A program made the translations under genes and the position numbers. This document shows positions 15,282 through 20,579 of a stretch of 20,579 nucleotides of DNA, piece after piece. Within the stretch, counting starts at the first letter, position 1, and every line of letters starts with the position of its first letter. The notes below the pieces were generated by a model that worked only from the letters and a program-made list of their open reading frames with translations, did no database searches and had not been told where the DNA came from. Source of the stretch: an uncultured Oscillospiraceae bacterium (GTDB lineage: Bacteria; Bacillota; Clostridia; Oscillospirales; Oscillospiraceae); NCBI GenBank assembly GCA_910584805.1, contig CAJUCB010000025.1:4692-25270 (forward strand). The letters are read 5' to 3'.

Positions 15282-15310
15282 ATTGTAACCCATTTGTAAG
15301 AAGAAATCAA
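15282..15310 (-). promoter_or_regulatory. Promoter of the SleB-type hydrolase gene, with overlapping short repeats
   Basis: On the minus strand TTGATT (15310-15305) and TACAAT (15287-15282) are separated by 17 bp, a good sigma-A match. The -10 is overlapped by direct repeats TTACAA at 15299-15294 and 15288-15283 (11 bp apart) and by an inverted repeat GTTAC/GTAAC (15274-15278 and 15285-15289), so a regulator may bind there. The rest of the intergenic region back to 15506 is AT-rich with no gene visible. Confidence 0.65.
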
Positions 15311-15506
15311 GATGATTTTGAAAAAAAGAAGAACGAATTGTGGACAAATTGTGACGGGATTTCAGTGTGAGATACAAAATGTGCGAAAAAATAAGTGGTT
15401 CACCGCCATATTTGCTCACAAGAAGTCTGGAACGGGGGAAAACGGGCGAAAAAAATAGTTACAAAAATAGAAGAGGGAAAGGTGGGGTTTCCCCAAATGG
15501 CTATTT

Positions 15507-15896
15507 TTAGGGGGTGAGTTTCTTCTGGGCCTTGGCGAGGAACCGTTCGTTTTGGATGATAGCCCTTTCGTGGATGCCCTCGCCCACGATGCCCTGGGCA
15601 TCCCGGGCGGTGACCTGGAAGACCAGCCGGCGGTTGTCCACCGCCACCAGCTCAGCCCGGCAGGTGACGGACATGCCCAGAGGGGTGGGGCTCAGGTGCT
15701 TGACGTTCATCAGTGTCCCCACTGTCCCGCTGTCTGCCTCTAAGGCGGGGGCTACGGCCATCCAAGCGGCCTGCTCCATCCGGGCGATCATGATGGGGGT
15801 GGCCAATACTTCTAAGGTGCCGCTGCCTACGGCTTTGGCGCTGAGCTCCGGGGTGACGGAAAAGGTAATCTCGTGGGATAGTCCAGCTTGCAGCAT
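15507..15896 (-). CDS. FlK-like (fluoroacetyl-CoA-type) hotdog thioesterase
   Basis: 129-aa cytoplasmic hotdog thioesterase. The catalytic triad known from fluoroacetyl-CoA thioesterase FlK (Thr42, Glu50, His76) is matched by Thr33, Glu41 and His67 with identical spacing (8 and 26 residues), in the segments EVLATPIMIARMEQAAW and GTLMNVKHLSPTP. The C-terminal GEGIHERAIIQNERFLAKAQKK is also family-like. Homologues are common in anaerobes that do not meet fluoroacetate, so the physiological substrate is probably another short acyl-CoA; this is inference. ATG 15896 is chosen over 15920 because an AGGAGG site lies 8-9 nt upstream. It is divergent from the CoA-transferase, suggesting related acyl-CoA metabolism. 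A weak GGGG-AAA-CCCC hairpin follows the stop on the minus strand. Confidence 0.85.
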   Translation of the reverse strand: MLQAGLSHEITFSVTPELSAKAVGSGTLEVLATPIMIARMEQAAWMAVAPALEADSGTVGTLMNVKHLSPTPLGMSVTCRAELVAVDNRRLVFQVTARDAQGIVGEGIHERAIIQNERFLAKAQKKLTP

Positions 15897-15938
15897 ACAA
15901 TAGCTCCTCCTAATATTCACATTAAAAATAAGTTTGAT

Positions 15939-15970
15939 GGGAAAACCGGGTAAAGCCCTGGGTTTTTCCC
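15939..15970 (-). promoter_or_regulatory. Leader hairpin/operator at the predicted start of the FlK-like thioesterase transcript
   Basis: GGGAAAACC (15939-15947) pairs with GGTTTTTCCC (15961-15970) with one bulge, and an inner GGG/CCC extends the stem. It begins 6 bp downstream of the minus-strand TACAAT, so it lies at or just after the transcription start and well before the ribosome binding site. It may be an mRNA-stabilising 5' hairpin, an attenuator (a TTATTTTTAA tract follows some 8 nt later), or a repressor operator. Confidence 0.45.
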
Positions 15971-16111
15971 CGCTGATTGTAGCAGAAGTCAGAGAAAAAG
16001 GGAAGGGGTGGGCAGATATGTCAAGATAAAAACGGATACAATGGGCGCGGAGAAGTGAAAAACCACAAAAGATGGACGTTTTTTTCGTTATCCTTGTACA
16101 TCTTAATCGTG

Positions 16112-16140
16112 TTGACTTGTCAATTCAGATACGTTAAAAT
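16112..16140 (+). promoter_or_regulatory. Strong promoter of the CoA-transferase gene with palindrome over the -35
   Basis: TTGACT (16112-16117) and TAAAAT (16135-16140) are separated by 17 bp. The -35 is embedded in the palindrome TTGAC-TT-GTCAA (16112-16123), a possible operator. The leader to the ATG is about 60 nt. Confidence 0.75.
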
Positions 16141-16208
16141 GGACATGTAAAGTTGTGCGCGGCACAGACTATTGTACCAAGAAAGAAAAGACAGGAGGAC
16201 ACCATCTT

Positions 16209-17618
16209 ATGTATGAGCATTACGAAAACTATGAGCGGTTTATCCCCGATGCCATGCTCAAAAAGCACAAGAAGCATGAGGAGTACCTGAACAATGCCAC
16301 CGGCGACATGACCCATGAGGAAATCTACAAGAGCAGACTGGGTACTGTCGATGATGCCATCAACCTTATTGAGAGCGGCGACTGCATCGTGTGGTCCATT
16401 CACGCTTGCGAGCCCCGCCTGTTCCTGCGGAACCTGCACCGGATCGCTGACCGCATCGACCCCGAGCATCCCGTGGAGCTGTGGTCCTGCGTGGACCGCT
16501 GGGGCCCCGAGTATGAGATCCACAGCAACCCGGACTACAAGGACAAGTTCCATCATCAGACCTTCTTCTATGACGGCAACTTCCGCAAGATCCATCCCTC
16601 TGGCATGAGCACTTACTTCCCTGTCCACCTGCACAACTATGGCCAGGAGCTGCACCGTGCCCTGCGCCCCAACGTGGTTGTCGTTGGCGTGTCCCCCATG
16701 GATGAGCACGGCTACTGCTGCATCTCCTGCGACCTGCAGTGGGAAATGGAGTCCTTCTACTCCGCCGATAAGATCATCTTCGAGGTCAACCCCAAGATCC
16801 CCCACCTGTCCGGCGACTGCGCCGTGCCCGTGGCTATGGCCGACGTGATCATTGAGTCCGACCTGTCCCTGTACGAGCTGCAGGATCCCCCCATCGGTGA
16901 GGCTGAGAAGACCATCGCACAGTATGCCGCTGCCATGATCCACGACGGCGACTGCATCCAGCTGGGCTTCGGCGGCATCCCCAACGCCATCGGCTTTGAG
17001 CTGATGAACCGCCACGACCTGGGCATCCACACCGAGCAGATCGGCGCTTCCATGGCCCGTATGATCAAGAACGGTGTCGTCACCAACCGCTATAAGAACC
17101 TGGACAAGGGTTGGTCCGTGGGCGCTTTCATCATCGCCGACAACTTCACCTATGAGTATCTGAACAACCATCCCCGTGTCATGATGCGCCGCGGCCGTTA
17201 CACCAACGACCCCGACATCATCCGCCAGCAGGACAACATGGTCTCCGTGAACGCTGCCCTGCAGATCGACCTGACCGGCCAGGTGGCTGCTGAGGCCATT
17301 GCCCACATCCAGTGGTCCGGCACCGGCGGCGCTACCGACTATGCTTACGGTGCATATCACTCCCGCGGCGGCCGTGCCATGCTGTGCCAGATCTCCACTG
17401 CCAAGAAGGGCACCGTCTCCCGTATCGCCCCCATCCTGGATCCCGGCTCCATCGTGTCCGTGTCCCGTAACCTCACCGACATGGTCATCACCGAGTATGG
17501 TATCGCTAAGCTGCGTCAGCGTACCGTGAAGCAGCGCGTGGAGAACCTCATCTCTGTCGCTCACCCCGACTTCCGCGCCGAGCTGCGTAAGGAAGCCAAC
17601 AAGTATATGTACTTCTAA
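16209..17618 (+). CDS. Family I CoA-transferase, butyryl-CoA:acetate / 4-hydroxybutyrate type
   Basis: 469-aa acetyl-CoA hydrolase/transferase family protein that moves CoA between a short-chain acyl-CoA and a carboxylate. Typical features are CIQLGFGGIPNAIGFELMNRHDLGIHTE (249-276), with Glu276 as the likely covalent catalytic Glu, SGTGGATDYAYGAYHSRGGRA (370-390) and the C-terminal VITEYGIAKLRQRTVKQR. It is about 20-30 residues longer than characterised But or AbfT proteins owing to an N-terminal extension. AGGAGG lies 10 nt before ATG 16209. Codon use differs from its neighbours: Gly GGC rather than GGG, with frequent GCT and CGT, plus a near-consensus promoter and a strong terminator, so high expression is likely. 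A role in butyrate or related fermentation end-product formation is plausible; the exact substrate pair is not resolved. Confidence 0.87.
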   Translation: MYEHYENYERFIPDAMLKKHKKHEEYLNNATGDMTHEEIYKSRLGTVDDAINLIESGDCIVWSIHACEPRLFLRNLHRIADRIDPEHPVELWSCVDRWGPEYEIHSNPDYKDKFHHQTFFYDGNFRKIHPSGMSTYFPVHLHNYGQELHRALRPNVVVVGVSPMDEHGYCCISCDLQWEMESFYSADKIIFEVNPKIPHLSGDCAVPVAMADVIIESDLSLYELQDPPIGEAEKTIAQYAAAMIHDGDCIQLGFGGIPNAIGFELMNRHDLGIHTEQIGASMARMIKNGVVTNRYKNLDKGWSVGAFIIADNFTYEYLNNHPRVMMRRGRYTNDPDIIRQQDNMVSVNAALQIDLTGQVAAEAIAHIQWSGTGGATDYAYGAYHSRGGRAMLCQISTAKKGTVSRIAPILDPGSIVSVSRNLTDMVITEYGIAKLRQRTVKQRVENLISVAHPDFRAELRKEANKYMYF

Positions 17619-17635
17619 TCATCCTTTTCAGGGAT

Positions 17636-17673
17636 GTAAGAAACGGCGTGGCTTCGGCCACGCCGTTTCTTAC
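17636..17673 (+). terminator. Terminator after the CoA-transferase gene
   Basis: A perfect 17-bp stem (17636-17652 with 17657-17673) closed by a TTCG tetraloop, 18 bp after the stop codon. The GC core GGCGTGGC/GCCACGCC is followed on the plus strand by GTTTCTTAC, so the U-rich part is within the extended stem. The symmetry means it could also work on the minus strand. Confidence 0.88.
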
Positions 17674-17741
17674 AAAAGAATGGTTCCTTGGTTATTATCA
17701 CTAAAACAACTGCTTGGCGATAATAAGTAAAAATAGAACGA

Positions 17742-17777
17742 AGAAATCCGCTGTGCGAGGATGCACAGCGGATTTCT
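17742..17777 (-). terminator. Terminator downstream of the TIGR04076-type gene
   Basis: A perfect 15-bp stem (17742-17756 with 17763-17777) and 6-nt loop. On the minus strand the 3' arm ends in GATTTCT and is followed by T-rich sequence up to ATTTTT. It lies about 50 bp after the stop of the minus-strand gene. Confidence 0.75.
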
Positions 17778-17826
17778 GATTTCTCAAGGTTTCTCAGAGG
17801 GCCTTGCGCATGAGCCGCCTTGGCAA

Positions 17827-18075
17827 TCATCCCTCTACCTCAATGCGAAACACATTGATCACATCGCTGTCCGGGCAGCAGAACTTGACAGTCCCATCGG
17901 AGGCGGTGGGGGGCGTACCGCCGTAGCGGAGGATATCAATGTAAGGGAAGGCCACGTGCATAGCCATAGGGCAGAGCTTGTCCCGGCCGGTGTCGAAGGA
18001 AAAGACGTCTCCAACTTGGTGGCCATGGTGGCAGCTATGGTCTCCTACCAGGGTGAGTTTGAGTTTTGGTTTCAT
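17827..18075 (-). CDS. TIGR04076-family small Cys/His-rich protein
   Basis: 82-aa protein resembling the TIGR04076 family of clostridial proteins of unknown function. The family-like features are SCHHGHQVGDVFSFD (14-28), LCPMAMHVAFPYIDILRYGG (34-53) and the double Cys FCCPDSD (66-72). The conserved Cys and His residues suggest metal or redox chemistry, but no activity can be assigned. ATG 18075 is favoured because AGGAG lies 9 nt upstream; an in-frame ATG at 18084 would touch the ribosome binding site directly. The frame continues to 18480, but that part is antisense to spoIIIAA. It is divergent from spoIIIAA. An extended -10 (TG-T-TATACT, 18129-18124) is the likely promoter. Confidence 0.75.
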   Translation of the reverse strand: MKPKLKLTLVGDHSCHHGHQVGDVFSFDTGRDKLCPMAMHVAFPYIDILRYGGTPPTASDGTVKFCCPDSDVINVFRIEVEG

Positions 18076-18123
18076 CCTTGTCATCTCCTGTTCCAATCCG
18101 CGAAGTGATTGTTTCTTGCTTCC

Positions 18124-18131
18124 AGTATAAC
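18124..18131 (-). promoter_or_regulatory. Extended -10 promoter of the TIGR04076-type gene
   Basis: Minus-strand TGTTATACT gives an extended -10 (TG-n-TATACT) about 50 bp upstream of the ATG. No convincing -35 is seen at 16-18 bp, as is usual for extended -10 promoters. Confidence 0.5.
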
Positions 18132-18209
18132 ACAAGCTGGGGCGGGAGAGGGGTGCAGTTGCAACAAGTGGGGGAACTCCCGCAAAAATTTTTTCTCCTT
18201 GGCTTTGGC

Positions 18210-18239
18210 ACATATTTGGGGGACAGACTTTCATAGAAT
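18210..18239 (+). promoter_or_regulatory. Sigma-E-like mother-cell promoter of the spoIIIA operon
   Basis: ACATATT (18210-18216) and CATAGAAT (18232-18239), separated by 15 bp, fit the known sigma-E pattern (-35 like GHATATT, -10 like CATACAHT). It lies 17 bp before the spoIIIAA ATG, where the spoIIIA operon is expected to be transcribed by sigma-E in the mother cell. The leader would be only about 10 nt but can still hold the AGGTGAT site. Confidence 0.65.
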
Positions 18240-18256
18240 GGGACAGAGGTGATACC

Positions 18257-19144
18257 ATGGAGGATTTGTTGCGTACCCTGCCCCGTTTCCTGCGGGAGGC
18301 GGTGGCCCAACTGCCCAAAGGGCGGCGGATCGAGGAGCTACGCCTACGGGAGGGGTTTCCCATTTCCGTTGTGGAGGCGGGGGAGGAATACACCCATCCC
18401 CCCTGGCGGGACAGGCTGTTGACCGAGGAGGATTTGCGCCGGGTGTTGGAGATGGCGGGACAGGGCTCTGTCCACACCATTCTGGATCAACTCCGCAGTG
18501 GTTATGTCACCGCCGCCGGGGGCTTGCGCATTGGGATTTGTGGGGAGGGGGCCATGAAGGATGGCGCACTGCTGTCCTTCCGCCGCATTACCTCCCTGGC
18601 GCTGCGGCTGCCCCACGCTATGCCGGGGGTGTCGGTGCCGTTATTGCCCAAGCTGCTGGAAGAGGGACGGCTATGCAGTACCCTCCTGCTCTCCCCACCG
18701 GGGCTTGGAAAGACCACCTTGCTCCGGGACCTCATAGGACGGGTTTCCAGCGGGGAGGGAGTACCGCCCCAACGGGTGGGAGTGGCGGACGAGCGGGGAG
18801 AGCTGGGGGCGGGTGCGCTGCGGCGCAGCCTGGGCCCCCGTACCGACGTGTTGGAAAACTGCCCCAAGGCCATGGGGACCATGATGCTCCTGCGTGGGAT
18901 GGCACCTCAGGTGCTGGCGGTGGATGAGATCACCGCCCCGGAGGATGTCAGGGCCATCCAGGAGGCCGCCGGCTGTGGGGTGACCTTGCTGGCTACCGCC
19001 CACGGGGGGAGTTTTCAGGAGTTGCGTTTGCGCGCCCTCTACCGGGACTTGCTGGACCAAGGCGTGTTCCGCCGCTTCGTGTTGATCTCCCAGGAGGGGG
19101 GGAGGCGGCGCTACCAGGTGACCGACGGGAGGGGGACGCTATGA
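18257..19144 (+). CDS. spoIIIAA: Stage III sporulation protein AA (ATPase)
   Basis: 295-aa cytosolic ATPase related to type II/IV secretion ATPases; with the other SpoIIIA proteins and forespore SpoIIQ it forms the channel linking mother cell and forespore. Walker A is SPPGLGKTT (146-154) and Walker B QVLAVDEI (218-225); GSVHTILDQLRSGYVTAAGGLRIGICGEG (70-98) and DERGELGA are characteristic of SpoIIIAA. AGGTGAT lies 5-8 nt before ATG 18257. It is first in the operon and overlaps spoIIIAB by 4 nt (ATGA). Length is near that of the Bacillus protein. It is expected to be active only during sporulation. Confidence 0.95.
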   Translation: MEDLLRTLPRFLREAVAQLPKGRRIEELRLREGFPISVVEAGEEYTHPPWRDRLLTEEDLRRVLEMAGQGSVHTILDQLRSGYVTAAGGLRIGICGEGAMKDGALLSFRRITSLALRLPHAMPGVSVPLLPKLLEEGRLCSTLLLSPPGLGKTTLLRDLIGRVSSGEGVPPQRVGVADERGELGAGALRRSLGPRTDVLENCPKAMGTMMLLRGMAPQVLAVDEITAPEDVRAIQEAAGCGVTLLATAHGGSFQELRLRALYRDLLDQGVFRRFVLISQEGGRRRYQVTDGRGTL

Positions 19145-19650
19145 CGGCGGCCCTGGGAAAACTGCTCCTCTTCCTGGGCTGCACAGCCCTGGGCCTGGGG
19201 CGCGGCTTTGGGCTGAAGCGGCGCACTGCCTGTCTTTTTGAGCTGCGGCGGACATTGGAGGCTCTGGGCCGAGAGCTATCCTTCTCCCTGCGCCCCTTGG
19301 GGGGGCTTCTGGACCAGGCCCAGCGGGAGAGCCGGGGGGAGGCTTCCCAGCTATTTGCTGCCTGCCGGGAGGCGTTTGCCCATACCGGCGGGGAAAGCTG
19401 GGCGGAGAGCTGGTGCACTGCGTTAGAAACGGTGTCCCTCCCCCTAAAAGAGGAGGACCGGCGCATCCTGTCGGAGGCGGGGCAGATTTTGGGCCGCTAC
19501 GATGGGGAGGACCAGCGCAGGGCCCTGGCGGGGCTTCTGGTCCGCTTGGAGGACCAGGCCCAGGAGGCCCGGGACGAGGAGAAGCGACTGTTCCGGGTCT
19601 ACACTGCCCTGGGGGTGACGGCGGGGCTGTTTTGCGTCATCCTCCTGTGA
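19141..19650 (+). CDS. spoIIIAB: Stage III sporulation protein AB
   Basis: 169-aa membrane protein resembling the type II secretion GspF-like component of the SpoIIIA-SpoIIQ complex. It has an N-terminal hydrophobic segment (LGKLLLFLGCTALGLG), a charged helical middle with the family-typical LRRTLEALGRELSFSLRPLGGLLDQ, and a C-terminal transmembrane segment (YTALGVTAGLFCVILL). The ATG overlaps the spoIIIAA stop and has GGGAGGGGG upstream. The length matches the family (about 170). It is followed by a 91-bp gap with a hairpin before spoIIIAC. Confidence 0.93.
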   Translation: MTAALGKLLLFLGCTALGLGRGFGLKRRTACLFELRRTLEALGRELSFSLRPLGGLLDQAQRESRGEASQLFAACREAFAHTGGESWAESWCTALETVSLPLKEEDRRILSEAGQILGRYDGEDQRRALAGLLVRLEDQAQEARDEEKRLFRVYTALGVTAGLFCVILL

Positions 19651-19686
19651 GAAAGGCATATCCGGCGGCAGGAGCGCATAGAGTGA

Positions 19687-19718
19687 GGGGAACGGAAGAC
19701 AGGGGACGAGCGTTCCCC
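19687..19718 (+). repeat. Inverted repeat in the spoIIIAB-spoIIIAC gap
   Basis: GGGGAACG (19687-19694) and CGTTCCCC (19711-19718) can form an 8-bp GC-rich hairpin with a 16-nt loop, 23 bp before the spoIIIAC ATG. There is no U-tract (AAAGGAAAGG follows, the ribosome binding region), so it is not a terminator; it may affect mRNA processing or stability. Confidence 0.5.
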
Positions 19719-19741
19719 AAAGGAAAGGAAGGGTCACGGGA

Positions 19742-19936
19742 ATGGACATAGATCTGATCTTCAAAATAGCGGCGGTGGGCATCTTGGTGTCGGTGCTGAA
19801 CCAAGTGCTCACCCGCTCCGGCCGGGAGGAACAGGCCACCATGACCACCCTAGCCGGTTTGATTGTGGTGCTGATGATGGTGGTGCAGAAGATCAGTGAT
19901 CTCTTCGACCTGGTCAAGACCCTATTTGGACTGTGA
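19742..19936 (+). CDS. spoIIIAC: Stage III sporulation protein AC
   Basis: 64-aa small membrane protein with two hydrophobic segments (LIFKIAAVGILVSVLNQVL and MTTLAGLIVVLMMVVQKISDLFDLV) separated by the polar TRSGREEQA loop, as in SpoIIIAC of the mother cell-forespore channel. Length matches the family (about 68). An AAGGAAGG site lies about 9 nt before the ATG. Only 6 bp separate it from spoIIIAD. Confidence 0.93.
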   Translation: MDIDLIFKIAAVGILVSVLNQVLTRSGREEQATMTTLAGLIVVLMMVVQKISDLFDLVKTLFGL

Positions 19937-19942
19937 TGAAGT

Positions 19943-20326
19943 ATGGATATGATCGCATTCGCTGCGGCGGGGGTGGCGGCGGCCCTGTGTGGGGTGGTGG
20001 TGCGGCAGAAGTCGCCAGAGATTGCTGCCGTTTTGGCCCTGGCGGCCTGCGTGCTCTTACTTTGGAACACCCTGCCGCTGTTGGAGACAATATGGGATGT
20101 GGTCCAGGAGCTGGCCCAGCTGGCAGATATCTCCCCCACGGTCCTGCGCCCCCTGCTGCAAACGGTGGGGCTGGCGGTGGTGACCCGTATGGCGGGGAGC
20201 CTGTGCCGGGACGCAGGAGAGGGGAGCATTGCGGCTTTCTTAGAGGTAGCCGGCAGCGCCGCGGCGGTGCTGGTGGCTCTGCCCCTGTTGAAAATGGTCC
20301 TGCAACTCATCCTCCAACTGCTGTAG
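19943..20326 (+). CDS. spoIIIAD: Stage III sporulation protein AD
   Basis: 127-aa multi-pass membrane protein of the SpoIIIA-SpoIIQ complex. Hydrophobic segments are at about 4-21, 27-45 and 100-127, with the family-like ADISPTVLRPLLQTVGLAVVTRMAGSLCRDAGEGSIAAFLEVAGS in the middle. Length matches the family (about 130). The ribosome binding site is weak, so translation probably depends on spoIIIAC, which ends 6 bp upstream. A second in-frame ATG at 19949 is also possible. Confidence 0.93.
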   Translation: MDMIAFAAAGVAAALCGVVVRQKSPEIAAVLALAACVLLLWNTLPLLETIWDVVQELAQLADISPTVLRPLLQTVGLAVVTRMAGSLCRDAGEGSIAAFLEVAGSAAAVLVALPLLKMVLQLILQLL

Positions 20327-20340
20327 GACGGGCCCTGGTC

Positions 20341-20579
20341 TTGCTTCTGCTGGCGCTACTGTTTCTGACGCCCGTGGGACGGGCCCTGGATGAGGCGGCG
20401 TTGACCCAGCAGCAGGCCCAGTCCTACGGGATGGACCAGCTGGAGCGGGTGGGGGAGGACTTCACCGGCCAGGCGGAGATCGGCCAGGACCTGGACGTCC
20501 AGGGTATTTTGAAAACCATCGGCCAGCGGGGGCTGGATGCCCTGAAAGAGGTGGGCAAGAGCACCGTGCGAAGCTGTGT
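20341..20579 (+). CDS. spoIIIAE: Stage III sporulation protein AE, 5' part (cut by window end)
   Basis: The frame reads ALVLLLLALLFLTPVGRALDEAAL, an apparent signal peptide, then QSYGMDQLERVGEDFTG and DVQGILKTIGQRGLDALKEVGKS, which together with its place after spoIIIAD fits the N-terminus of SpoIIIAE, a polytopic membrane component of the channel. There is no in-frame ATG or GTG near the expected start. The given TTG at 20341 is the best standard codon, but CTG at 20335 would sit 6 nt after AGGA and keep more of the hydrophobic core. The stop of spoIIIAD lies about 10-15 bp before either. The 3' end lies outside the window. Confidence 0.8.
   Translation, partial: MLLLALLFLTPVGRALDEAALTQQQAQSYGMDQLERVGEDFTGQAEIGQDLDVQGILKTIGQRGLDALKEVGKSTVRSC

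Larger units (their letters stand above)
15897..16208. other. 312-bp divergent intergenic region, no gene seen
   Basis: This AT-rich stretch separates the divergent thioesterase and CoA-transferase genes. It holds a weak minus-strand promoter (TACAAT at 15981-15976 with a poor -35), a hairpin or operator at 15939-15970, and the strong plus-strand CoA-transferase promoter at 16112-16140. I see no open reading frame with a ribosome binding site and no recognisable RNA gene between them. Confidence 0.7.

Noticed and set aside
16134..17564. A 476-codon open frame antisense to the CoA-transferase gene
   Set aside because: It is a by-product of the strong C-ending codon bias of the sense gene. Its translation is a low-complexity Gly/Val/Asp/His mix with no motif and no ribosome binding site.
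17615..17830. A 71-codon minus-strand frame between the CoA-transferase and the TIGR04076-type gene
   Set aside because: It passes through both terminator hairpins, has no ribosome binding site and no recognisable similarity.
1..20579. CRISPR arrays, tRNA or rRNA genes, insertion sequences, integrases or attachment sites
   Set aside because: I looked for repeat-spacer units, clover-leaf sequences, transposase motifs and terminal repeats on both strands and saw none. The region reads as core chromosome.

Overview
This window looks like chromosomal DNA from a GC-rich, endospore-forming anaerobic clostridium, most likely of the Oscillospiraceae (Flavonifractor / Intestinimonas / Lawsonibacter-like). 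The reasons are the start of a spoIIIA sporulation operon, a Streptococcus/Clostridium-style type II fatty acid synthesis (FASII) cluster using FabK, a butyrate/4-hydroxybutyrate-type CoA-transferase, and AGGAGG-type ribosome binding sites. The genus is inference; no rRNA or other taxonomic marker is present.

Layout. (1) Positions 11703 down to 2179, minus strand: one long, tightly packed FASII and acetyl-CoA carboxylase operon, acpP-fabK-fabD-fabG-fabF-accB-fabZ-accC-accD-accA, ending with an acyl-CoA synthetase whose start lies inside accA. fabH and a FabT/FapR repressor are not in the window. (2) Positions 2063 down to 10, same strand, with its own consensus promoter: a PAS-domain regulator with a SARP-like winged helix, overlapping by 4 nt an acyl-CoA thioesterase. 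(3) Positions 11883-13228: an FAD-dependent oxidoreductase with a C-terminal Rieske domain and a clear terminator. (4) Positions 13358-15230: a tocopherol-cyclase-family protein convergent with a secreted SleB-type cell-wall hydrolase, sharing a bidirectional hairpin. (5) Positions 15507-17673: an FlK-like thioesterase divergent from a probably highly expressed family I CoA-transferase. (6) Positions 17742-18075: a TIGR04076-type small protein. (7) Positions 18210-20579: a sigma-E-like promoter and spoIIIAA, AB, AC, AD and the 5' part of AE.

The most interesting signal is at the acpP promoter. Four copies of TGGAAC (two exact, two with one mismatch) repeat at exactly 11-bp intervals just upstream of a perfect TATAAT box that has no good -35 element. 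This is the architecture bound by SARP-type activators, and a SARP-like winged-helix protein is encoded directly downstream of the operon. I propose that the PAS-SARP protein activates fatty acid synthesis here, in place of FapR or FabT, possibly sensing an acyl or CoA-related ligand whose pool is set by the adjacent acyl-CoA synthetase and thioesterase. The repeat geometry and the proteins are seen in the sequence; the regulatory link is inference.

How the genes work together: AccABCD makes malonyl-CoA, FabD loads it on AcpP, and FabF, FabG, FabZ and FabK elongate the acyl-ACP. The acyl-CoA synthetase and thioesterase interconvert free acids and CoA esters. The CoA-transferase and FlK-like thioesterase also act on acyl-CoAs, but as a separate divergent pair.
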